Assembly: GCA_902781095.1 (NCBI GenBank)
Contig: CACZHW010000008.1
Span: 42,020 to 106,019 of the forward strand
Source: an uncultured Eubacteriales bacterium
Lineage (GTDB): Bacteria; Bacillota; Clostridia; Christensenellales; Aristaeellaceae
DNA length: 64,000 bases
Direction: 5' to 3'
Positions 34,277-42,468 of the stretch are shown here, piece by piece. How positions within the stretch are numbered: the first letter of the stretch is position 1; each line of letters starts with the position of its first letter. The notes beneath the pieces were generated by a model. It saw only the letters and a program-made list of their open reading frames with translations. It searched no databases and was not told the origin of the DNA. The position numbers and the translations under genes were made by a program.

Positions 34277-34771
34277 GTGGCACATCCGCTGATCAACCGG
34301 GATCTGTACGAGGCGATCGTCCGCTTTGACGAGTCCGAGGAAGCCCGGGACTATTACTACAAGGTGATGGAGACCGTAACGGAGAAGGACGGGAAGCCGG
34401 ACACCGTCCGCAACCAGATCCTGCGCAGCTACGCCATGCTGTTCTGCGACGACATCGGCGCCGTCGCCGGCCAGATGGCCGGCCCGGACGAGGTGGAGGC
34501 GACGGCGGACCGGCTGCACACCGGGAACATGGGCTTTGACCCCCGGCACTGGTATAGGATGCGGCACCACTTCCCCGTGATTGACGAGGACAACTACGAC
34601 CGCTTCGCGGCGCTGGTCATTTCCGATCTCAGCGCGGGGCCGCTGCATGAGGCCGCGGTAAACGGCGGAGACATGCTCCTGGTGGGCGCCGCGGACCCCC
34701 TGCACATGACGCGGGAGCAGCGGGCGCACCAGCGCGTGCGGACGATCGACATCGGAGGGGACGTACGATGA
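34277..34771 (+). CDS. Hypothetical protein coupled to a response regulator
   Basis: The 164-residue acidic, soluble protein has no motif I recognise; it is rich in Asp, Glu and His/Arg. GTG 34277 follows AAGGGG by 8 nt, better than GTG 34268. The stop overlaps the start of the response regulator gene by 4 nt (ATGA). Tight coupling suggests a functional partner, such as a binding protein or modulator of the atypical regulator. No signal peptide or membrane helix. Confidence 0.6.
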   Translation: MAHPLINRDLYEAIVRFDESEEARDYYYKVMETVTEKDGKPDTVRNQILRSYAMLFCDDIGAVAGQMAGPDEVEATADRLHTGNMGFDPRHWYRMRHHFPVIDEDNYDRFAALVISDLSAGPLHEAAVNGGDMLLVGAADPLHMTREQRAHQRVRTIDIGGDVR

Positions 34772-35577
34772 CGGTACTGATCACGGAGGAGAACGCAGGC
34801 GTTCTGAAAGAGGTCTCCGGGATGGCCGAAAAACTCCTGCCGGACGCGGAGGTTCTGTGCTTTGGCAGCAGCCTTGAGGCGCTGGCGAAGGCCAGAGAGC
34901 AGGAAATCGACATCGCGCTTCTTGGCACCGGCATGGCGGAGCTGAGCGGACTTAACCTGGGCCAGTACCTGAAGGAACTCTATCCCTTTGTCAACCTCAT
35001 CTACCTCTCGGAAAACCGCGAGGATGCGTATGAGGCCATGCAGCAGCACGCCAGCGGCTATCTGATCAAGCCCGCGACGAAGGAAGGGATGCGCCAGGAG
35101 CTGGACAGCCTGCGCTATCCCGCGGAGCAGAAGAACCGCAAGCGGGTCTTTGCGCAGACCTTCGGCAATTTCGATCTGTTCGTGGACGGGAAGCCCGTCG
35201 CCTTCAAGTACAGCCGGACGAAGGAGATGGTGGCGCTGCTGGTGAACAACCGCGGCGCGCAGACAACCAACGGGGAAATCATCGCCTCCCTGTGGGAGGA
35301 CGAGGGAGACCCGGAGACAAAGGCTTCCTACCTGCGCAACCTCCGGCAGGACCTGCAGAATACGCTGAGCAGCCTCAAGCTGACGGGCATCATCCTCAAG
35401 CAGCGCGGCAGCCTGGCCATCGCGGCCGACCGCATCGAGTGCGATCTCTACGACTGGCTGGCGAAGAAGAAGGATTCCAAATACCAGTACCTCGGCGATT
35501 ACATGAACCAGTACAGCTGGTCGGAATACCTGCATGCCGAGCTGGACGAGATCAGCTACGCGATGGAGGACGAGTAA
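34768..35577 (+). CDS. Atypical response regulator with degenerate receiver and winged-helix output
   Basis: The 269-residue protein has a receiver-like domain (1-120) and a C-terminal winged-helix domain of the OmpR/SARP kind (about 130-225, with TKEMVALLVNNRGAQTTNGE). A further helical tail follows. In the receiver, the segment expected to hold the phospho-acceptor Asp reads ALLGTGMAELSGL, with Gly in its place. The Lys in YLIKPAT is kept. Phosphorylation at the usual site is therefore impossible. No histidine kinase gene is nearby. It overlaps the convergent XRE gene by 22 bp. Confidence 0.82.
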   Translation: MTVLITEENAGVLKEVSGMAEKLLPDAEVLCFGSSLEALAKAREQEIDIALLGTGMAELSGLNLGQYLKELYPFVNLIYLSENREDAYEAMQQHASGYLIKPATKEGMRQELDSLRYPAEQKNRKRVFAQTFGNFDLFVDGKPVAFKYSRTKEMVALLVNNRGAQTTNGEIIASLWEDEGDPETKASYLRNLRQDLQNTLSSLKLTGIILKQRGSLAIAADRIECDLYDWLAKKKDSKYQYLGDYMNQYSWSEYLHAELDEISYAMEDE

Positions 35578-35807
35578 GAAGAGCGGAACACGAGAATCTG
35601 CTCGATGGGCACGCCGAAGACGGCGGCGAGGACGGCGATGTTGTCCAGGGTGGGCAGGCAGTCCCCGCGCTGCCACTTGTAGATGGCCTGGGGCGTGGTG
35701 AAACCGAAGATGCGCTGGAGGTCCCGGACGGAAAGCCCGGCCTCCCGGCGGATCCGGGCGATCCGGGCGCCGGTGGCGGCCATATCGATGACGGGAAGGG
35801 TGTTCAT
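35556..35807 (-). CDS. XRE-family helix-turn-helix protein
   Basis: An 83-residue protein with the helix-turn-helix LSVRDLQRIFGFTTPQAIYK (recognition part PQAIYKWQRGDCLP). AAAGGAG precedes ATG 35807. It lies 43 nt downstream of rtcB on the same strand and may be co-transcribed. Its 3' end overlaps that of the response regulator gene. Confidence 0.82.
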   Translation of the reverse strand: MNTLPVIDMAATGARIARIRREAGLSVRDLQRIFGFTTPQAIYKWQRGDCLPTLDNIAVLAAVFGVPIEQILVFRSSYSSSIA

Positions 35808-35850
35808 TTTCTTTGCGCTCCTTTCCGGCCGGGGCCGGGGAGCGCCCCGG

Positions 35851-37056
35851 TCAGCCGGCCTTGAAATTGTACAGGGGTTTTAAAACTTCAATAACATCCA
35901 CCGAATCGGAGATGACGTCCAGGATATCGGAGAGACGCTTGTAAGCCATGGGGGCTTCGTCGAGCGTCTTTTCGTTTACGCTGGTGGTGTAAACGCCCTC
36001 CATCTCCCTGCGGTACGCCTCGAGATCCAGCTGCCGGAGGGCGGCGCTGCGGGAGAGCAGGCGGCCTGCGCCGTGCGGGGCGGAGAAGTTCCACTCCGGG
36101 TTGCCGCGGCCCGTGGCCAGGACGCTGCCGTCCCGCATGTTGATCGGGATGAGCACCCGCTCGCCCGCATGCGCCGCGATGGCACCCTTGCGCAGGATCC
36201 TCTCGTCCGTGTCGATGTAGTTGTGGATGGTGTGAAAGACGTCCCGGGGGGCGAGGCCGGCGCGCTCGAGCAGAATCTGCGCCATCAGCTCCCGGTTGCG
36301 CCGGGCAAACCGCTGGCAGACGGCGATGTCGTGGAGGTAGTCCTCCATGCAGCTGCCGAAGAGCCAGCAGAGGTCCTCCGGCTGGTCCGCCTTTTGATCG
36401 CCGCGCTTCAGCTGCTCCAGCGCGGACTGGATTTCGCTCTCCCGCCCGGCGGCTTTGTACTCGGCGATGAGGACATTCCTGTCCGCATAGCGGGGCTCCA
36501 TCCCGCTGTGGAGCTGCACGGCGAGCTTCTGATAGATTTCGGCGACCTGTTTGCCCAGATTCCGGGAACCGGAGTGGATGATGAGCCAGAGCGTTCCGTC
36601 CGACGCGGCGTCGACTTCGATGAAGTGGTTGCCGCTGCCCAGCGTGCCGAGGCTGCGCTCCAGCCGGCCGTTATGCCGCAGGCGCGGGAAACAGCGCAGC
36701 TGCGTCAGGTCGAAGGGCTCCGGCGGGTTGTCCCAGACCTCCATACCGGACGGGATAAAGTGCGCGGCTTCGTCCAGCACGGCGAAATCGGGCTTTATCC
36801 TCCCGAGGTTTACGGTGTACATGCCGCAGCCGATGTCCACGCCGACCATGTTGGTCACGACCCTGTCCGTGAGGGTCATCGTGGTGCCGATGGTGCAGCC
36901 CTTGCCCGCGTGCACGTCCGGCATGATGCGCAGGCGGCTGCCCTGCAGGGCGGGGCTGTCGCACATGCGCCGGATTTGCGCTTTTGAGGTTTCGTCGATG
37001 ATCTTTGCGTAGCATACTGCGGTGCTGAATGCACCGTGAATTTCCAAAGGCTTCAT
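35851..37056 (-). CDS. rtcB: RNA ligase RtcB
   Basis: RtcB joins 2',3'-cyclic phosphate and 5'-OH RNA ends with GTP and Mn. The 401-residue protein has MPDVHAGKGCTIGTT, GVDIGCGMY, GSGNHFIEV and HSGSRNLGK. The guanylylation motif is APHGAGRLLSR, containing the active His. AGGAAAGG precedes ATG 37056. Only 28 nt separate the start from an upstream terminator, so it is probably expressed by read-through from the leader promoter at 37324-37353. An XRE gene follows. Confidence 0.95.
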   Translation of the reverse strand: MKPLEIHGAFSTAVCYAKIIDETSKAQIRRMCDSPALQGSRLRIMPDVHAGKGCTIGTTMTLTDRVVTNMVGVDIGCGMYTVNLGRIKPDFAVLDEAAHFIPSGMEVWDNPPEPFDLTQLRCFPRLRHNGRLERSLGTLGSGNHFIEVDAASDGTLWLIIHSGSRNLGKQVAEIYQKLAVQLHSGMEPRYADRNVLIAEYKAAGRESEIQSALEQLKRGDQKADQPEDLCWLFGSCMEDYLHDIAVCQRFARRNRELMAQILLERAGLAPRDVFHTIHNYIDTDERILRKGAIAAHAGERVLIPINMRDGSVLATGRGNPEWNFSAPHGAGRLLSRSAALRQLDLEAYRREMEGVYTTSVNEKTLDEAPMAYKRLSDILDVISDSVDVIEVLKPLYNFKAG

Positions 37057-37084
37057 AAGGTTTTCCTTTCCTACCAGTGACGGA

Positions 37085-37120
37085 AAAAGCCGCCTGCTCC
37101 CACTGGAGACAGGCGGCTTG
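37085..37120 (-). terminator. Terminator/attenuator between the leader ORF and rtcB
   Basis: On the minus strand AAGCCGCCTG-T-CTCC pairs with GGAGCAGGCGGCTT and is followed by TTTTTCC. The CCAGTG in its loop is complementary to CACTGG just downstream, next to the rtcB ribosome-binding site. Confidence 0.85.
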
Positions 37121-37139
37121 CTGCACGGTTTTTCTGCGT

Positions 37140-37280
37140 TTACGGATGAAAGGCAGAGGGACGCGGCAAATCCTGCTTTCTGTGACTCCGGGAGCATACG
37201 CAAACAAAGCACGGGGTATCCATGCCGGACTGCAGTGTAACCGTATGTTCCTTTATCCAGACAAAGCGGATCGACAGCAT
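37140..37280 (-). CDS. 46-residue leader ORF upstream of rtcB
   Basis: ATG 37280 is preceded by AAAGGAG at 6 nt, and a promoter lies about 45 nt further up. The predicted peptide is basic, begins MLSIRFVWIKEH and contains a CFVCVC cluster in the middle. Its stop is 20 nt before the attenuator hairpin. It could be a regulatory leader peptide or a small protein. I know no homologue, and the ORF is short enough that chance cannot be excluded. Confidence 0.45.
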   Translation of the reverse strand: MLSIRFVWIKEHTVTLQSGMDTPCFVCVCSRSHRKQDLPRPSAFHP

Positions 37281-37323
37281 CTCTTTCTCCTTTCCGGGCA
37301 GGACCCTGATTCTTTCTACACGT

Positions 37324-37353
37324 ATGGTAACACAAAACGAACGGGCCGTGCAA
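37324..37353 (-). promoter_or_regulatory. Promoter of the leader ORF/rtcB transcript
   Basis: TTGCAC (37348-37353) and TACCAT (37324-37329) on the minus strand are separated by 18 bp. Confidence 0.6.
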
Positions 37354-37403
37354 TAAACCGGCGGTATAAAACAGGATTAATCTGTCGCAACAGGTACCGG
37401 CAA

Positions 37404-37436
37404 ATCAAAAGCATCCCCGCGGTGTCCGCAGGGATG
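37404..37436 (-). terminator. Terminator of the three-SH3 gene
   Basis: GCATCCCTGCGG pairs with CCGCGGGGATGC (one mismatch) and is followed by TTTTGATTT on the minus strand. Confidence 0.85.
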
Positions 37437-37451
37437 CCCGTATGAGACCTG

Positions 37452-38303
37452 TTACTTGGCCAGCTTGTTGGAGATGTACCCTTCCACGCCGTTGCCCAGC
37501 CGGATGCGATACCAGCCGTTTTCGGCGGTGTCCAGCAGCGGATAGCGGCGGCCGGCGATGGCCGTGCCGACCTTCTCGCTGTCAAACTTGGGTTCCTGGC
37601 GGACGTTGACGTTGCCCTGCCGGCGGATGGTGACGGTATTGCCCGTTTCGGCCTCTTCCGCTTTGGCGGCAGGGGCGGGCGTGGCGTCCGGGTTCTCGCC
37701 CGGCTCCGAGACACGGCTTACGACCTTGGGGGAGACGTAGCCGACGATGCCGCCGTAGAGGAGGATGCGGTACCAGCCGTTATCGGCGGTGGAAAGCAGC
37801 GGGTAGCTGCGCCCGGCACGCGCCACGCCGACGCGTGCGCTGGCAGCATCGGCTTCCTGGCGGACGTTGGCGTTGCCGCTCTTGCGGATGATGACGCGGC
37901 TAGCCGTTGCGATCTCCGGCTGACCCTGTACGAGCTTGGACGAAATGTAGCCTTCGAGCCCGTCGAGAAGGCGGATGTGGTACCAGCCGTTTTCGGCGAT
38001 GTCCAGCAGGGCGTAGGTGCGCCCGGCCTTGGCGACGCCGACCTTGTCGCTGTCATACCGGGGCTGCCGGCGCACGTTGACGTCGCCCTGCCGGCGGATG
38101 GTCACCGTCTGCGAGGAAAGCGCGGCGCCGGCCGGAACGGGTGTGGCAGCCGGCTGCGGGGTGAAGGCGACGGGCGCCGCCTCAGACGCGCCGGTATATT
38201 CTTCGCCGGGCGAGGTGACGCTGACCGGCTCACCTTCCGCCAGCGCGGCGCCGCTGAGCGCCAGCGACAGGATGACGAGCAGAATAGCGATGGTTTTGTT
38301 CAT
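37452..38303 (-). CDS. Secreted protein with three bacterial SH3 domains
   Basis: The 283-residue protein has a signal peptide ending ALA-E and an Ala/Pro/Thr-rich linker. Three SH3 repeats follow (about 67-130, 136-200 and 222-283). Each starts with (V/I)(T/I)IR(R/K)-x-G-(D/N)-(V/A)-NVR and ends in (L/I)-x-GYIS or GYVS. The repeats are closely similar to one another, suggesting recent duplication. Likely binds peptidoglycan. ATG 38303 follows AGAGGGGG. Monocistronic. Confidence 0.85.
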   Translation of the reverse strand: MNKTIAILLVILSLALSGAALAEGEPVSVTSPGEEYTGASEAAPVAFTPQPAATPVPAGAALSSQTVTIRRQGDVNVRRQPRYDSDKVGVAKAGRTYALLDIAENGWYHIRLLDGLEGYISSKLVQGQPEIATASRVIIRKSGNANVRQEADAASARVGVARAGRSYPLLSTADNGWYRILLYGGIVGYVSPKVVSRVSEPGENPDATPAPAAKAEEAETGNTVTIRRQGNVNVRQEPKFDSEKVGTAIAGRRYPLLDTAENGWYRIRLGNGVEGYISNKLAK

Positions 38304-38351
38304 ACTGGGGCCCCCTCTTGAAACCGGAATCCGGTTTTTTGCGTTACAGAG

Positions 38352-38380
38352 ATTATAGCACCTGCAATCGAGGTGTTCAA
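38352..38380 (-). promoter_or_regulatory. Promoter of the three-SH3 gene
   Basis: TTGAAC (38375-38380) and TATAAT (38352-38357) on the minus strand are 17 bp apart. Confidence 0.88.
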
Positions 38381-38437
38381 CGGGCGAAAGCGGATTTATT
38401 CGGCTGTATGCACCAGTGCTTTCGGCGAAGGAGGGAA

Positions 38438-39325
38438 TCAGCGGGCCCGGTCGTAACATCCCCTGGCCAGATGCAGAAAAGCGGAGACTGCGCTGGAAGG
38501 CTGACCGGTAAAGGCGAGCCCGATGGGATCCTCCCGGGACTCCGGCAGGAAGGGGACGCGCGAAAGGTTTTCCTCCCCGGCGACCTGCACATAATAAGGG
38601 AGGACCAGAGCGAACTTTCCGCTGCCGGAGAGCAGACGCGCCTGTGCGCTGACAAAATCGGCAAAGGGAACGAGATCGGAAACGGAAACTTCTGCGGCCA
38701 TCTCTCTGCGCATGCTGGCCATAAAAGGCCCGTTGGCGGGAGTGACGCTCTGCACGAGGAAACGGTAACCGGCAAGGTCCGAAAACCGGAGGCTCTCCTT
38801 TGCGGCGTTTGCGTCATCCGGGGAAAGCAGGACGGAGTATCTTGCGTGGCCCAGGGGAAAGAAGCGGATGGCGTCGTCGCCCAGCCAGCTTTTGCGGACC
38901 AGGTAGAGATGCCCGGGGACGAGGGAACCGGCGGAGGCATAGCGGTCGAGGGGAACGGGCGGGAGGATCTCCACGCTGGCGCCCGGGTTCTCGGTGTAGA
39001 ATCGCAGCAGAACCCGCTGAATAGGGTCGTGCACATCCCCTTGGACGAAGTGCAGGCGAAAAGCCGGCGTATCCGGCCGCAGCGTCTGCTGCGCTTCCTG
39101 CAGGAGGGCAAGGAGGCGTTTGGCATAGGGATAGAACAAATCCCCTTCGCGGGTCGGTATAACCGAGTGCCGATCCCTGTCCAACAGGGTGACGCCGAGC
39201 GTCCCTTCCAGAGAGCGCAGCTGCTGGCTGACGGCGGGCTGGCTGATAAAGAGCAGGCGGGATGCCGTGGCAAAGCTTTTCGTTTCGTAGACGGCGACAA
39301 AGGATTCCAGCTGACGGAAATCCAT
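38438..39325 (-). CDS. LysR-family transcriptional regulator
   Basis: The 295-residue protein has an N-terminal winged helix MDFRQLESFVAVYETKSF, with SRLLFISQPAVSQQLRSLE as the recognition region. A C-terminal periplasmic-binding-like effector domain follows. GGAGG precedes ATG 39325. It is divergent from the flavin reductase gene, with a LysR-type inverted repeat between them, so it most likely controls that gene in response to its substrate. Confidence 0.92.
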   Translation of the reverse strand: MDFRQLESFVAVYETKSFATASRLLFISQPAVSQQLRSLEGTLGVTLLDRDRHSVIPTREGDLFYPYAKRLLALLQEAQQTLRPDTPAFRLHFVQGDVHDPIQRVLLRFYTENPGASVEILPPVPLDRYASAGSLVPGHLYLVRKSWLGDDAIRFFPLGHARYSVLLSPDDANAAKESLRFSDLAGYRFLVQSVTPANGPFMASMRREMAAEVSVSDLVPFADFVSAQARLLSGSGKFALVLPYYVQVAGEENLSRVPFLPESREDPIGLAFTGQPSSAVSAFLHLARGCYDRAR

Positions 39326-39351
39326 GAGACACCTCCTCTGAAAACTGGTGA

Positions 39352-39366
39352 TAAGGTATTCTTATT
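39352..39366. promoter_or_regulatory. LysR-type operator (ATAAG-N5-CTTAT)
   Basis: A perfect 5-bp inverted repeat with a 5-nt centre fits the T-N11-A rule of LysR recognition sites. It lies in the intergenic gap between the LysR gene and the reductase gene. Confidence 0.7.
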
Positions 39367-39456
39367 ATAGCGAAGGAATTCCGATGAAACAACAGACACA
39401 GTGTGTGTTACAATAATATCAAACCCCGGATTTGGGGTGAGAAAGGAGAAAAGGAT

Positions 39457-41301
39457 ATGAAGAAATGGACAGCGGTCCTGCTGACGCTCGCGATGCTGCT
39501 CTGCAGCATCTCAGCGATGGCGGATTACACGGCCGGCACCTACAGCGCCACCGTGCCCGGCGCCAGCGGAGACGTGACGGTCGAGACGACTGTAGACGAG
39601 ACCGGCGCGATCCTGAAGGTTGAGGTCGTCAAGCAGACGGAAACCTCTTCCGACATCGCCCGCGTGCTGACGGACGTGCCGGCTTCCATCGTGGAAGCGC
39701 AGAGCACCGAAGTGGATGCCTTCTCCGGATCCACCATCACCTCCAAGGCCATCTTCAAGGCCGTGGAAATGGCGCTTGCGCAGGCCCGCGGCGAGGAAAT
39801 CGCCGAGGAAGCCAAGGCGGAAGGCGAGGCCGTGGCCGAGAAGGCCGAAGTGGCCATCCCCGAAGCGGCTGCCCCCGTCTCCACCGAGAAGGGCGCGGAC
39901 TTTGCGGATACCGTCGCCTGGAACATGACCTACGACGTGGTCGTGGCCGGCTACGGCGCTGCGGGCGCGACCGCTGCGATCAGTGCGAGCGACGCGGGCG
40001 CCAGCGTACTGCTTCTCGAAAAGGCTCCCAAGGGCGCTGAGGGCGGCAACTCCAAGTTCGCTGGCCAGGACGTCATGGGCCCCACCACCTATGAAGGCGG
40101 CCTTGCCTACTACAAGGCGCTGCGCGGCATGTTCACGGAGAGCACCAGCGACTCCATGCTGGAGACCTACGTGGCCGAGTGCGTCAAGAACCCCGATTAT
40201 CTCGTGAGCCTCGGCGCCGTGCGCGAGGAGTTCTGGGACAAGCCCTGGCCGGAGTTCCCGGAGTTTGAGGGCGCGGATACCATCCACACCTGGATCGTCG
40301 GCGGCCAGTCCTTCCAGGGCACGCTCTACAAGCTGCTCCAGGACAACGTTGCCAAGCGCGATATCGACGTGCTGTTTGAGGCGCGCGCCCGTCACCTGAT
40401 CCAGGATCCCTACACCAAAGAGATCCTCGGCGTGCAGTTCGAGAAGGACGGCCAGATGGTCAACGTCCGCGCGACCAACGGCGTCGTGCTGGCGACCGGC
40501 GGCTTCGAGGCCAACCAGGAGATGATCCAGAACTTCCTGCAGCAGCCCTATGTCTACGTCGTCGCGGCCATCTACAACGAGGGCGACGGCATCAAGATGG
40601 CGCAGGAAGTCGGCGCGGACCTGTGGCACATGAGCAACAGCGCCGGCTTCAGCTGGGGCTTCCAGCCGGAAGGCCAGCCCACTGCCGTGCGCAGCCTGAC
40701 GCTCAACAAGGGCATCATCGTCGGACCGACGGGCGAGCGTTTCATGAACGAGACCACCTCTTCCCGCCACGGCAAGATCAACTACGGTGGCCGTTGGATC
40801 GCCATGCCGACCCCGCTGCCCGCATATTACATCTTTGACGAGGCAGCCCGTCTTGCCGGCCCGGTTTCCCGCAACTGGAGCGAGGGCAACGTGGACGAGA
40901 TTGAAAAAGGCTGGATCGTGAAGGCTGACACCGTGGCCGAGCTGGCTGAGAAGATCGGCCTGGACGCCGAGACCCTGCAGGCGACGCTGGACAAGTACAA
41001 CGGCTTCGTCGATGCGGGTGAGGACATCCAGTACGGGCGCAATCCGGAGACGCTGGTCGCCGTGAAGGAAGGCCCCTTCTACGCGTTGGAGATTGGCCCC
41101 ACGATGCTGAACACCCAGGGTGGTGCGAAGCGCAACGAGAAGGCCGAAGTGCTGGACGTGAACGGCAATCCGATCCCGCACCTCTACAGCGCGGGTGAGA
41201 TGGGTGCGCTGTTCGCCGATATGTACAACGGCGGCGGCAACCTGGGCGAGTGCGTGGCCTTTGGCCGCATCGCCGGCGCGAACGCAGCGGCTGCCAAGTA
41301 A
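39457..41301 (+). CDS. Exported flavin reductase: FMN-binding domain fused to FAD-binding fumarate-reductase-like domain
   Basis: The 614-residue protein has a signal peptide ending AMA-D. An FMN-binding domain (about 25-105) carries the flavinylation motif DAFSGST, and an Ala/Glu-rich linker follows. The FAD_binding_2 domain (about 160-610) contains VVAGYGAAGATAA and a final NGGGNLGECVAFGRIAG. This is the layout of extracytoplasmic reductases of fumarate, urocanate or cinnamate-like acceptors in anaerobic respiration. The block that often reads HHTMGG in relatives reads MLNTQGG here, hinting at another substrate. GAAAGGAG supports ATG 39457. Confidence 0.9.
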   Translation: MKKWTAVLLTLAMLLCSISAMADYTAGTYSATVPGASGDVTVETTVDETGAILKVEVVKQTETSSDIARVLTDVPASIVEAQSTEVDAFSGSTITSKAIFKAVEMALAQARGEEIAEEAKAEGEAVAEKAEVAIPEAAAPVSTEKGADFADTVAWNMTYDVVVAGYGAAGATAAISASDAGASVLLLEKAPKGAEGGNSKFAGQDVMGPTTYEGGLAYYKALRGMFTESTSDSMLETYVAECVKNPDYLVSLGAVREEFWDKPWPEFPEFEGADTIHTWIVGGQSFQGTLYKLLQDNVAKRDIDVLFEARARHLIQDPYTKEILGVQFEKDGQMVNVRATNGVVLATGGFEANQEMIQNFLQQPYVYVVAAIYNEGDGIKMAQEVGADLWHMSNSAGFSWGFQPEGQPTAVRSLTLNKGIIVGPTGERFMNETTSSRHGKINYGGRWIAMPTPLPAYYIFDEAARLAGPVSRNWSEGNVDEIEKGWIVKADTVAELAEKIGLDAETLQATLDKYNGFVDAGEDIQYGRNPETLVAVKEGPFYALEIGPTMLNTQGGAKRNEKAEVLDVNGNPIPHLYSAGEMGALFADMYNGGGNLGECVAFGRIAGANAAAAK

Positions 41302-41333
41302 GCCGTACGGAGACCTGCAAACAGGATAAACTA

Positions 41334-41369
41334 GGCGCACCGCGGAGATTTCCGCGGTGCGCCCTTTTC
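41334..41369 (+). terminator. Terminator of the flavin reductase gene
   Basis: A 13-bp perfect stem (GGCGCACCGCGGA) with a GATT loop is followed by CTTTTCT. Confidence 0.9.
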
Positions 41370-41464
41370 TGCCTGTAAAGGATGTTTACAATTTGGCCCG
41401 GCTGTGCTATCGTCTGTCGACAGGAGATGAAAAAGAAACGGCAGGAGACGGAGGGGCAAACGGC

Positions 41465-42421
41465 ATGAAGGTTTACATTCCGAGAAGAATCGCCGACGAA
41501 GGCATCGCTTATCTGGAAGAGCGGGGGTACGAGGTGAAGCTGGGCAGCGCACAGGACGAGGAGACCATGGCCCGCGAGATCTCGGACTGTGACGCCGTCA
41601 TCGTCCGGCTGGACCGGCTGACGCGAAGGATCATCGACGCTGCGCCGAAGCTCCGGGTTATCGCCAGGCACGGCGTCGGGCTGGACAACATCGACGTGGC
41701 GTACGCCACCGAAAAGGGCATCTGGGTGACCAACGGCCCGCTTTCCAACGCAGACGCCGTGGCGGAGCATACCCTGATGCTGATGCTCTGCCTGGCCAGG
41801 AGAACCGGGGGCTTTAACGACGACGAACCCGCCAGGGCCTTTCAGCGGTACCAGCACAACCTCGGCATGGAGATCACGGGGAAGACGCTGGGGATCATCG
41901 GCTACGGCAGAATCGGCGCCCGCGCGGCGCACATCGCGCACTTCGGATTCGGCATGCGCCTCGTCGCTTGGTCGCCGCACATCGCCAGGAAGAAACTGGA
42001 GGAAGGCGTTACGGCCGCCGCGGGACCGGAGGAAGTCTTCAGCCGGGCGGATTTCGTGAGCCTCCACATGCCGCTGACACCTGAGACGCGGTGCAGCGTG
42101 GGCCGGCGGGAACTCTCCCTGATGAAGCCTACAGCCTACCTCGTCAATACGGCGCGGGAGGAGCTGGTGGACAGGGAAGCGCTGCTGGAGGCGCTCCGGC
42201 AGGGGAAAATCGCAGGGGCTGGCATCGACTTCTGCGCGGATGACGAGGCGATGCCCTATCTTTCGGCGCTGGTGGCCACGGGACGGGCGCTGGTCACCCC
42301 GCACAGCGGCTCCATGACGGTGGACGCGATGCGCAGGATGGCGCTGCACGCGGCGCAGGGCGTGCACGAGGCGCTCTCCGGACAGACGCCCGCGTGGGCG
42401 GTCAACCGTCCCAAACGATAA
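41465..42421 (+). CDS. D-isomer 2-hydroxyacid dehydrogenase (phosphoglycerate dehydrogenase-like)
   Basis: An NAD-dependent enzyme of 318 residues. The nucleotide-binding motif is GIIGYGRIGARAA (about residues 141-153). The catalytic Arg lies in NTAREELVD and the His in TPHSGSMT. The usual Glu block (GLDVFE-type) reads GIDFCADDE here, so the acid residue is shifted or is Asp. Short form without an ACT domain, so not the full serine-pathway SerA. ATG 41465 is favoured by the conserved MKVYIPRRI start. Substrate unknown. Confidence 0.86.
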   Translation: MKVYIPRRIADEGIAYLEERGYEVKLGSAQDEETMAREISDCDAVIVRLDRLTRRIIDAAPKLRVIARHGVGLDNIDVAYATEKGIWVTNGPLSNADAVAEHTLMLMLCLARRTGGFNDDEPARAFQRYQHNLGMEITGKTLGIIGYGRIGARAAHIAHFGFGMRLVAWSPHIARKKLEEGVTAAAGPEEVFSRADFVSLHMPLTPETRCSVGRRELSLMKPTAYLVNTAREELVDREALLEALRQGKIAGAGIDFCADDEAMPYLSALVATGRALVTPHSGSMTVDAMRRMALHAAQGVHEALSGQTPAWAVNRPKR

Positions 42422-42424
42422 AAA

Positions 42425-42450
42425 GGATCCCCCGCGGCAGCGGGGGATCC
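42425..42450. terminator. Bidirectional terminator
   Basis: An 11-bp stem (GGATCCCCCGC) with a 4-nt loop lies between the convergent dehydrogenase and MATE genes. Read on the minus strand it is followed by TTTTTAT. Confidence 0.85.
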
Positions 42451-42468
42451 CGTATTCCGCAGGGGGGG

